Below are positions 50,372-61,400 of a stretch of DNA of 64,000 nucleotides, in pieces. Position 1 is the first letter of the stretch; every line of letters starts with the position of its first letter. The notes beneath the pieces are model-generated. The model made no database searches and was not told the origin of the DNA. It saw nothing but the letters and a program-made list of their open reading frames with translations. Source of the stretch: Atrichornis clamosus. Taxonomy: Eukaryota > Chordata > Aves > Passeriformes > Menuridae. The translations under genes and the position numbers were made by a program. The DNA is taken from positions 248,001 to 312,000 of the forward strand of contig WBMZ01008619.1 of the NCBI GenBank assembly GCA_013400975.1. Reading direction: 5' to 3'.

Positions 50372-50853
50372 ACAGTTTACTATAATTACTTCTGCTGCCT
50401 GGAGCTTCCTTATCCCTCCTCCTGAGACCATTAAACCTACGCTGCTCTTCTTCAGAGTAAGGAAGAAAAGCTCTTCAGCCTTCAGTCTCCTTGGTGTTTT
50501 CTCTCACTATTTCCTTCCCCACTCATGAGACATCCTGAGATTTGTTTGGGATTTTGGGTTGATTGGTTGAGGGGGTTGTGTTATTTTTTTTAAACTGAGT
50601 ATATAAAATCTGCATAAAATTCATTCACTTGTATTCTTCAGTGGAAGGGAAATTTTTCTTGTCTCAATTTGCCAGTGGCTCCAGATCTCCCTATCTCCAT
50701 ATCATTTCAAGGCCTGTGGGGTCTCCAAGACAGGGACAGCATTATCAAGATTTAACATCAACTTCTAAAAGGAGGGAACACAGGTTGCAACTGAGTACTC
50801 TGGTGCTGGATTCCAGATTCGTTGTTGGTTGCTGACTTCAAAATACTGGGAGA

Positions 50854-51072
50854 TTCATAAAATCCTAAAATAGTTTGGGTTGGAAGGGACTTTTATGACC
50901 ATCCAGTCCCACCCCCTGCCATGGGCAGGGACACCTTCCACTATCCCAGGTTGCTCCAAGCCCTGTCCCACCTGGCCTGGAACACTTCCAGGGATGGGGC
51001 AGCCCCAGCTTCTCTGAGAAACCTGTGCCAGGGCCTCCCCACCCTCACAGGGAAGAAAAGAATTTCTTATTC
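50854..51072 (-). mobile_element. CR1 LINE 3' fragment
   Basis: Reverse complement of the CR1 3' end: a degenerate tail (ATTCATAAAATCCTAAAATAG), then TTTGGGTTGGAAGGGAC, CCTGCCATGGGCAGGGACAC, TCCAGGGATGGGGCAGCCCC and TGTGCCAGGGCCTCCCCACC, fading near 51070. It is 5'-truncated and about 220 bases long, only about 480 bases from the solo LTR. Confidence 0.92.
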
Positions 51073-53147
51073 ACTAAGAAGGGCAGGAAGTGAGTCCATG
51101 GAGGTACCACATCTCTATGTCCTTCTAATCCTGCTACAAGGGAAGTGCTTGTGTCTGGATATTCCTGGCCTGAGTGCTCAATGGGATTACAAGAGCCACT
51201 TTCTCAGTCTATTGTGAATACAAGAAAATCTGTTTGCTCAAAAGCATTCTTGCCTTTTTTTGAGGTTTGTCATCACAGGACATGTTGCAGAAGCCATTTA
51301 ATCACTTAGGAATAAAACCACAAAGGACTATCTTTGACAGTGCTAATTTGGGGTATTCTTATCACTCCAGAGATGAGTCTGGATCCCTGGTCTACATGAG
51401 GGTTCTTCTGCTTATCAATCTTTTTTCCTATATGAATCCCATATGGAGATTATCTTTGGAAAGAGCATTCCTGCTACAGAAACTAGTGGCCTGACCAATA
51501 AACTTAATAATGGAATTGTTTATCCTTAAATTTCCGTAAATCGCATACCAGGGTACAACCATCGCCTCCAAAAGAAGCATGGAAAACCACCAGTCCAGTC
51601 AGGCAAATACCTCCCTTCTCTCATGGCCCTTGCCCCTCTCCCTCCCCTCTCAGCAGCCACCTCCCACTAAACCCATCCTTCTCCACTCATGCCAAGAATT
51701 GTTCTTCCACATCTAGCCCCAAATGTAACATTCACATCTCCTTTCCTGTTCTCTAATTGCATCCTTCAACTCTCATATTGTCCAACTCCTCCACATCCAT
51801 TTTCCTGCTTCCGTTACTCTCACTTTCCATTCTACCCCCCTCATCCTTCCCCCTTGTAAATGGTACCTGTCCTTCTTTATATCCCACTTTGTCCTTTCTC
51901 CCTCCAAATCAGCATCCAGCCCCTGGAAGCACTCACTGCCAATTTTACCTTCTCCCTGTAAAATTTTTCCTGAGTTTTTTTCCTTCCTTTTTTTTTTTTC
52001 TTTTAAAGGATGCTCCATAAAAATAAACTATCTTCTTTTTTGAAAGTCCCTGTGACCATTAAACCACCACACTCAGCAGTGAGTTTTTACAGCTCCTCAT
52101 AAAGCCTCCTGCAGTCCCATTATAGTTGACTAAGGGAATAAAACATGGTTCGAAAATAATCCCAACTGCCTCCCACTACTGATTTCCTCCTGTGCTTCTT
52201 AACCTGTTTAAAACACTCCCAACCACTTCCCTTGACCTGCACCACGGAGGTGTCCAGTCAAACCTCTGCCTCCCATCAGGACACCTCGGAGTGGCATCGA
52301 TCCAATTTTTGGGCCAGAGATCATGGAGGGGATCTCAAGGCCTCGGGAAGGGACACAAGAAACTGAAAAAGAAAGATCTCAAGGCCTTGGGAAGGGACAC
52401 AAAAAACTGAAAAGGAAAAACACGCAGGAGCAGCTTCAGGCACAGATGACAGCGCTGAAACAGGCCCTGGGCTTGGCTGCAGGACCAAGCGGACGAAGGC
52501 CCCGCTCCATGGACAAGTTTTGGGGTGGGTGAGTGGGAGGAAGTGACACCAACACGAAGGGTGAGTCAGAGCCACGCCTAGCAATAGGCTGTCCCCAACC
52601 TCTGTGACTGCTGTGCACAAGGCTCTGGCCTCAGCAGAGGTTTTCTGGGTTGTGGCCAACAAAGGGATTGCTGTGAAGGGTATTAGGTGTAACAGGATGT
52701 TTTTCCAGAAAGGGCTGAAGGCAGAAGTTATGTCATTGCTTTGACTTCCTTTCTTCCACACCTCCACCAGGGTTGATAATGGATCCCAAGGTGGGAAAAA
52801 ACTTTGAAGGTGTAGTCAGCAGCTCACTCTCCCTCTTTTTGAACAAGTTATTTAGAAGTACTAATAACTGCATTAGGGATGAGCACATTTTCCAGTGATC
52901 CAGCTCACTCTCCTTCCCTCATGCTGACGTTCCAAATGGGCTGTTATAGAGTTATACCATTACTGGATTAAAAGGATGTCACAGGCAGCTTTGATTATAA
53001 ATTCAAGTGATTATATTAACTGACAAAAAACCTCCTTAACATACTGATGTTGGCTTTATAACATTATTCTCTGCAGCTCTGGCAGAGAGCAGGAGGGTGC
53101 TGCAACCTGTATCAAGAGGTGGGTAATGTTGGCCCAAAACTTCTCTT
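51073..53147. other. Upstream flanking DNA with 44-bp duplication
   Basis: No gene recognised. 51590-52015 is pyrimidine-rich on the plus strand, with a T-run at about 51988-51999. A tandem duplication lies at 52331-52418. The remainder is unremarkable. Confidence 0.6.
52331..52418 (+). repeat. 44-bp tandem duplication
   Basis: GATCTCAAGGCCT begins at 52331 and again at 52375, each followed by GGGAAGGGACACAA and AACTGAAAA. The two 44-base units differ at a few positions. An open frame runs through both, but 44 is not a multiple of three, so the copies are read in different frames. This argues against a coding repeat. Confidence 0.88.
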
Positions 53148-53426
53148 AGAATCACAGAATCATTAAGGTTGGAAAAGACCTCCAAGATCGAGCTCAACCT
53201 TTGACCAAACACCTCCTTTCCCACTAAACCACATCACAAAGTGCCACATCCACTGATTTTCTGAACACTTCCAGGGATGGCCACTCCACCACATCCCTGG
53301 GCACCCTGTTCTGATGCTTAACCATTCTTTCATCGAAGAAATTTCTCCTAATATCCAACCTGAACCTCCCCTGGTGCAACTTGAGGCCATTTCCCCTTGT
53401 CCTGTCACTAGTTGCCTGGGAGAAGA
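53148..53426 (-). mobile_element. CR1 LINE 3' fragment, different subfamily
   Basis: Reverse complement of a CR1 3' region of a subfamily whose tail reads AGAATCACAGAATCATTAAGG followed by TTGGAAAAGACCTCCAAGATC. Downstream blocks include CACTTCCAGGGATGGCCACTCC, GGGCACCCTGTTC, CTCCTAATATCCAACCTGAACC and CCATTTCCCCTTGTCCTGTCAC. The tail differs from that of the neighbouring copies, showing at least two CR1 subfamilies in the window. Confidence 0.92.
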
Positions 53427-55810
53427 TTGATTAATGGGAAGAAAAAAGTGTAATCTTTAATCAATTTGTCACTTCTCAGTAATTGCTCTGCAAAGGTAAA
53501 ATGCAACCCCTTTCTGCAAAGTGAATTTTAGCGATAACTATGATGGGCAGACCATCATTTGGAGCAGGAACATTTCTTCCAAACACTGGAGAGTGAGAGG
53601 CTATTTATTCCCTACCTTTGTTCTCTAGCTTTCTCTAGTTTGCTTATCCTTATATGAAAATAAACACATTTTCCTTAGACCACTTACAACCCCCCAAAAG
53701 TTCAGAATTTTGTTTGAAGGACTGTCCCCAAAATTCAGATGTTTTACTGCCTCTGCTATAGGCTCTCCAAAATTCTTCAAATTTGGAAGCCTATTTGCTA
53801 TAGGCTTCTTCAAAATTCAAAGGAGGGCAGGAAACCTTTCCTAGGATTTATGCCTTGCACCTCGTTGAACTATGACATCATCCAAACAGGTTCTGACATG
53901 GCATTTTGACATTCCTGGTGCTGTGAAGCCAGGAATTGCACTGGTCTATGGAAACGGAAGCTTTCTGCAAAGGTAACTTGAATCTCCTCTTAAACACCGG
54001 GCTCATGATGTAGATTAAAGCAAAATTTGGGGGAAAATTTAAATTTCCTTTCTCCAAAATTCTATCACCTGTCCTTAGCTGGCAGCCTGCAAGAAAGACA
54101 GGTTTAGACCTCCATCCTGTGCTCTGTGCCACCTCAGTGTAGGTTAAGGATGACGATCTTGATGATGATCCACACAGAGCTGCCATGGCACAGCTGCAAG
54201 AGTTATTGCAGTGATGAGTGGCTACCACCCAAGAGAAAGCAGTGCACTGTGAGCTATCAGAAAATATAAGCAGAGATTTTTACAATAGTGATTAAGAAAA
54301 TTGCATTTATAGCCAGGTGATGCCAAATGTATATTTGCATCAGAACCTGACACTTGCCCCAGTGTATAACGTCACAGTCCCCAAGACTCTCCAGTTTTTA
54401 CTATTTCAGTTTTTTGCAGCATCATGGTTTAAAAACCCAGCCATCTGTTGCAATTACAGCAATGAATTACACCACCACAGATGGAAGAAAATTCATGAGG
54501 CTGCAGAGTCAAGATTTCAGTGATTAGGAAATCTCTGAATTACACTTGACCAAAATTTGTTCCCTGTGTACAATGACGTCGCCAACACTGCTATCACATG
54601 CTGTTATCACAGGCTCCTTAGGACTGCCCTATTCCATGCGGAGATCCCTGGAATGAACTGGGCTGGAGAGCAAATGAAGCTGGGTTTGGCACATGAGCAT
54701 GGACAGCAGGCTCTCCCTCTGCCATGCACTGATAATTCAGGAGCAGGGCCTCCAAAGCCAGGCAACACTGCACAGTTGGAGGATTAGCTGCAAATTCAGG
54801 ATGAGAAAAATGCACATCACAAGAGGCCCCACATCCTATTAACAAATATCAAGGACTTTTGTGTGGATGTTTGAGAGTTTCACATTCAAGCAGTTGTGAG
54901 TGTGTTTGGGTTTTTTGGTTTTTTTTATGGGTAATACAAAATAATTTCCTTCCAATTTGTTCCTGGAAAGAGAAGATGATTTTGGCTCAAGTGTTTAAAG
55001 AGATGAACCAGAAGGAAAAATTTCAGCCTGCATGAGTAACCGAAAAAAAGTCATAGTTTTGTATTGACAGCACTAGAAAATCATAACCTTGGCTGTAATT
55101 CTGCACCTGGCCTATGCTCAGAAGCAGCTGCACCTGAGGGCATTTGTTTTAGGGTAGGTTTGGGGTTTTGTTTTGGTTTTGTTGGTGTTTTTAAGCTGTA
55201 AGTGGAATTCTGGACTATTTACAATTCCTCTTGAAGCTATATAATATTAAACTAATAGTTTTGGCCAAAAGAGATGAAAACTAAGAGTAAACAAAAGCTT
55301 TTGAAAGAGTCCAAATATTTCAGTTCCAACTTTTCACAGTGATGGGAATCAGTTTTTCATTCCAGATGAAGTTTTGAGATCAAATTTACCTCCGTTTAGC
55401 TTTATAGCACTAAATTCCTACCTTCAATGCTTTAGGTTGAGCTCCACAAAAATTGTTGTCTCACTTGATTCCCTCCATGTCTTGAGGGAAAGGCACTTCA
55501 CGAGGTGACAGTGACAAGGGGCCATTGCATCAAATGTCAGCAGGACTCTTCTGCAGGCTGAAATCTTTTCAAGATCTGCAGGAGCCTCTTTCCAGGAGTT
55601 TTTGGACACTCGTTAGGGAGAGGAAAATATTTCCAAGACTCTGGTTATCTGAGGCTCTGCTTTCCCCCTCCGGGTGTGGTTTGGAAGATGCTTTCCAGAG
55701 ACATCCTCCTCAATCCTGCAGTCACTGCTGTCTGCGTTAACACCTCCATATTTGGCCAAATTGCTGGTTCAAGGTATTTTCTGGAAGTTAGTTTTCCATT
55801 CCTGACCCCC

Positions 55811-55895
55811 ACAGTGGAAGGTGTCCCTGCCCATGGCAGGGGTGGGAACAAGATGATCTTCAGGGTCCCTTCCAACCCAAACCATTCCATGATTT
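55811..55895 (+). repeat. CR1 LINE 3'-end fragment
   Basis: Forward CR1 terminal sequence on the plus strand: ACAGTGGAAGGTGTCCCTGC, CCATGGCAGGGG, AAGATGATCTTCAGGGTCCC, then TTCCAACCCAAACCATTCC and a degenerate tail. It is about 85 bases long and severely 5'-truncated. Confidence 0.9.
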
Positions 55896-58437
55896 GCAGC
55901 ACTGACTGTTCCCTGCAAGGGCATTTTGGTTCATCTCTGGGAAGCTTCCAGGAGACTGGGGAAAGGGTATTCATTGAAAATATGTCCATGTGGTGTTTGT
56001 CCTTGGAGCAGCCCAGAAATCTTTCCTTTCAGGGGTAGCTACATCAGAAGTTATTTCTTTTTTTTTTTTTTTTCCCCTCTGGTAGGGTTGAAATGTCCCA
56101 AATTCGTTGTATATCTCCACCATCCTGATTCTGATTGGGCCTATTTATAAACAAAGGCATCTGTCACCTTGCAGAAGAGAGGCCAGCTCCAGAATCAGGC
56201 AGGATGCTCCTTCCCTTTGCCATGCAGGAAGCACAAGTCAGATTGTGCTCCACTATCAAGGCACTCCGTCTGTTTTTCTGGACAAACTATAAATTTTTCC
56301 AGCAAGTGCACTTATTATAAGTTTGTTTGCCAAGTGGAGTGGTGTTGCCTCCCTCCTTGATTATAGTTAAATAAAAGTGTTTTTGTTTTAAATGGGAAAA
56401 ACAAATGGAACAGATTCCCTGGCCTTCCAACCCTCGCAGGCACCTTTGGTGGGAGGTTTATCACTCAGCAAGGGTGAGGGGGAGGAAATCACTTTTTTTT
56501 GATGCCCCTTGTTATGCTATGGGCAGCTGATCATGATACAAGATAATCCACAACAAATTATTTCTGACAATGTTTTACAAAAGTGCCACAATGGCATGCA
56601 AGTCAGAAAAAAGCTCTAGGCCAAATCCCTAGAAAACATAAATCGATTTATACTGGAGAAAATGCCCCTTTGTCTGTAGCTTACAGAATTATTCACACCA
56701 AATAATTTCATGGAGAAACTTGGGCTTTTTTTCATGTTGCTGAACAAGTTACTTTGGGATACAGTTTTGATGGTTCCTCAGGATCAGAGCCAGTCTCCAC
56801 CCAGTATCCTGCCTCCAACTGTGGCCAGCAAAAGGACCAGAAGGTTCCTCATCCACATGACAGAACAGCAGAGGAGACTGAAGGTAAACCAAGGCCCTCT
56901 GCTTTACATCCCAGAGGAAAAATGAGCCAAGCACCTTCAACATAGTGTGGCTTTTGGTATTGCAGCCCCCAGGGAATGGATTCCACGTCTTCCTACCAAC
57001 TCTCCATCACTAGCCATGCATTCATTCCCACCTGCCACCTTCTGCCAGATCCATGCCCAAAGAGTGTGTGCCCATAGAACGCTGTGGGACTTTAGATGGA
57101 ACAACTACATTGGACCGGCAGAGTTAAAAGAAAGCACTACCTATTTCTCTCATCTGGGACTGCAAGAAACAGTCAGAGTGGGACTTCTTATCTCCTAAAC
57201 ATTCCGAGGCCTGGCCTGAAGGGCATGTGCTCCTTTTCCTTGAAATAGCACACAGCGTATTACATCAGGCTCGCGCCTGTCCCAAGCTGAACTACAGAGT
57301 AACTGGAGAATGGAAAAATGCTGCCAGCGCCCAAGTTGCCTGTTGCCACCTCCCACTGTAAGCTCCTTATCTGGGAAATGCCTCGTGAATCGCATGGCAG
57401 AGTTTCAAGGGACGAGCCACTGCCCCTTCTGGTGCCCGCCCTGCCCAAAACTGCCCCGCACGGCCTCAGAGCTGAGCCCAGGCAGGACAGTGCTGACACC
57501 ACAACCCCACAGGAGGAGGGTCAGGGTGAAGGGACAGCTATGTGGAGGAGGATTGACATTTCTGGGCTTTCGTAGCTTTGCCTGTAACGCAACCGGATTC
57601 TGATAAGGAGGGAGGGGGAATGGCTATTTTGCCATCAGATGGAATAAAATTAGCTTAGGTGAGTAAGGGTGTCTGGCTGGCAGACAGCCTACTTCAAATA
57701 CAGCCCAGTGAGCTCAGCTCCACGGCCAAGAAAACAGTGGGATTTGTATTTTAAAGTGCTTTGTTAGATCAAGTGCTCGTAGCCAAAGCTGAGCAAAGTC
57801 AGAGGGGGAGGAATGGGGTGGTGGCAGCTGGGAGTCTGGCAGCTGTGTGATCTCTGGGGGCTACAAATGAACATGTAAATTTCTATATTAAGCAGCAAAA
57901 GCATCTATTAGAGTAAAATTGCTCCAGCTTAATTGTTAGATAGGCATGTTTGTTAAAATACAATTTAGGCAAGATCGTATCGTTCTTCCTCACTCAGGAG
58001 TGTATTCTCGATAACGTCGTTTGTCAGCAACTGCCTATTATGTTAAATAGCTGAGGAATTGCTGGATATCTTTCTGCTTAGATAATAACATTAAAGTTTC
58101 TTGAAGCATTTTAGAAGTCTGACTAATCTCGCTGTCTCTCCATTTTATTTTTCTAAAGTGAATTTAGTGCTGGTGAAAGGTTCCAGATTGACAGCCCTGG
58201 AGACAGGAGCTGATTGCTTATCCACATAATAGGTACGGTCCAGACAGCTGCAGTGCACACACAGCTCCCTCCCAGCCACAGGCCCTGTTTCCTGCACCTT
58301 GCAGAGTCATTTTGAACACCGAGGAGTGGCTGCAAGGCGTTGCTGGATGGGTGATGGTGGTGGGTGCTCACACAGGTCATCCATGGTTTTGTCAGGTTAA
58401 CTTTCTTGGGTTTCTTTTATAGCCGTATATATGGATG

Positions 58438-58481
<44 letters not shown>
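58438..58481 (+). repeat. (GATA)11 microsatellite
   Basis: Eleven uninterrupted GATA units preceded by two GGAT units. A pure tetranucleotide repeat of this length is expected to be polymorphic. On the minus strand it reads as (TATC)n. Confidence 0.97.
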
Positions 58482-58482
<1 letters not shown>

Positions 58483-61400
58483 AAAATGATTCACCCTCCA
58501 GGAAAACCAGCAGCAGCCTAACTTTGTATTCTCCATCTCCTCTTGACCACTGAGGGAACCTTGGGACTTCAGGCTTACAAAGCTCCATCTACGTGGCTCA
58601 CTCAGCCTCACAGGGAGTCTGAGCCTCACTGACCATCTGAGAAGTCCCAACTTTTGTGCCTTTCACTGCTTCCAAGCAAACAGCCACGACCTCAAACCAG
58701 TCATGAAGTCCAGGCCTTGAGAAACACCTGCAGCTGAGAATGGGCAAAGACATGGAAAACAGTCTTTGGTCAAAACTGCCTAAAAGTGCAACAACCGCAG
58801 CCAGACAAATGACAGGGGATTTGTTTGCTTCTGACACATCCAGAGTTGAAACCACCTGGATGCCTGGACAATCATCTGCTGGCAACAATGTTCAGACACC
58901 AACAACCCAAGATGCCTTTGAATCACAAGTTGGTTACAGGAAACCTAATGATAAATGCAGCTAAAGCTGTCCAAGTGCCTGACTCACAACCCCACTCTCC
59001 ATTCAGCTCCCATTCCTGGGCATTCCCACGTACTGAAAGACAGATGCATTCATAAGGACAGTATCATCCTGCAGGAGACATGACAGCTTGTGGGAAAGTA
59101 CTTGGTTAAGGGTGAAAGGTAGAAAAGGCATCTCTGGAAAAGGCACTGAGCTCGAGTTCTTTACAAATGGCACTGTCACATTTTCTCCTGCTGGCAGCAC
59201 TGGAAGGTCTCCTCTGGCAAATCCCACTCAACCATACAATCATTTAAGTTGAATCCATGCAGAGCATGCAGCAAACAGGCCAAGAAAGCAGCACATCTAA
59301 GCAAATTGGGTAGATCTGGATGCTATTTAGACTAAATGAGGAGGATTTTTCATTTTGCTGTCATTCCTGTTTTCATTTGTAAAAATGGTTTTTCTCTTTG
59401 GATACCAATATGGCAAGCAAAGAGGTAATGAACTGAATCAGGCTATTGTTTCTTCACAGCGGACAAGGCCTTTCCTCTCTCCAGCCAAGTGCCTCCAAGC
59501 ATCTTCATTCAAGTTCAGTGTTAGCAGGCTCATTTCTGTAATGAATTAGGGCAGTTTCCGGCATCAAATCCTTGTGACAGCCAGGGTGAAAAGCAATCCC
59601 AGGGAAAGCCACACCAGATAAATGACCTTTACTCAACAATTCTTAGGTTGCTCTTGAGAAACTGTAATTGTTGGAGGAGGGAGGAGGATAAACCACAAGC
59701 CTCAACAAGGAGAAAGGTTTTACGCAATAGTTCCTTGTTTTCCAAAATTTCCCCAAACAAACATCACAGTGGCAAATTCTATACTTTTATTTCAAACTCT
59801 TTTGGCTCTCAGAGGGAGAATATCTACATCTCCAGTCTTGTAAAGGTACATGTACATTCTTAATATACACCTTATGATTGCTGCTTCCTGCAGCTACTCC
59901 CAGGGTGCAAAGCTTTGTTTACACACAAAAGCCTTACAGAATTGGGGGGGATGTGTTCTTCTAGGCTTATTCAAATGCAATCAGACATTATCAGTTTCAT
60001 TTCCTACCACTGGAATATTACAATTGCAAATAATTTCTCTTTCATCCCAAATATTGACTATTTCAAGGCACAGAGTGAAATTGCAAACATTTGAGTTATA
60101 GCTCTAAAGAGCACACACATCATAAGAGCAAAGAGCTGAGCTCACTCCAGTCCCAAAATTGATTTGGCTTCCACACCTCTGCAAATTAAGTTACGTATTT
60201 TCACGCTCAAGTGAAAAAAAACAACATGGAACTTTAATGCTTAATATTTAAACAAAGTGCTTAATGTTTACACACTAAGTTCTTTTTTTTTTTTTTCCTT
60301 CTCTAAATTTAAGCATTTGCCTAAGTTAGACAGAAAATAGTAAAAGGTGAACCTCAAACCATTGGAAGGTTGAGCCCAGTTCAGAAGCTTCTCCAAACCC
60401 CTTCTGTGTTTGAAAAACACTGCTTGAAAACTTGCAGGAACATGAGTCATCTGGATGTCACTGTGAGTTATTATAGACCATCAGACTCTGAGTGATGGTC
60501 CTCAAGTTCTTTCTGATCACCAGTTTGGCCACGGCTTTCAAGTTTAATGATGCTGAGTCACGCCAATGATAAAATCTTCTAGAAAACCAGTTTTGTCTGT
60601 TGGCAGAGCCACAGCCAAATGAGGTCTGTCTGAGCCATGCCCCGGTTTGCTCCCATCTCAGCCTATTCCAGTCCACCCTGGAACATTCCCCAAGGCCACG
60701 GCTGATGCAGAGGTGATACAAAATTAATAGATCTGCATTGGACTCCCCAGCCCTCCTGTCACCAGGGGTGTTCCAGAAAGGCCCTAAGACTTCACCTGCA
60801 GCACCTCTCTGTCAGTTCAGCTTATGTAAAGAGCCACAGAAAAACATCAAATCAAACCTTGTGGCTGATGCAAGATGTACACAGCTGATGTGGGAGAGTT
60901 ATATAAAGTGATGTCAACTACATTCACCCAGATTGTACCTCAGGGCTGGCCAATGCACCAGGGGCAGAACAATTTTTCTCAAAACTGAATATATGTCCCC
61001 TCTGAGGAGAAACCTTCGGGCTCTGCAGCCACCCATGGAGACTTATCTCTAGAGACAGTCCAAAGACATCACAGGGAACTCTTGTTCTGTTAAAACTCAC
61101 CACTAACCCACCAGGCTGAGGCATCCCATCTCACTTTATCTAACTGTTTATTGTAGGATGACGTGATCCACCACAAAAATCACATCAGCCCTCATACACC
61201 AATAAACAGTTGAAATATTCTTAGCTCAATGGTCCAGGAATAACAACCATCCTTATCACAGAGAGATAAAAGGAGACAAGAAAAGATAATAAGAGGATAA
61301 CCAGGGTTTCTGGAACCTAAGCAAAGCTTGATACAGCTCAGAGTTTTGGTTGTCATGGTCTTCAGCTTCAGTCTAAGTGAAAATAAACCTGAGTGCCACT

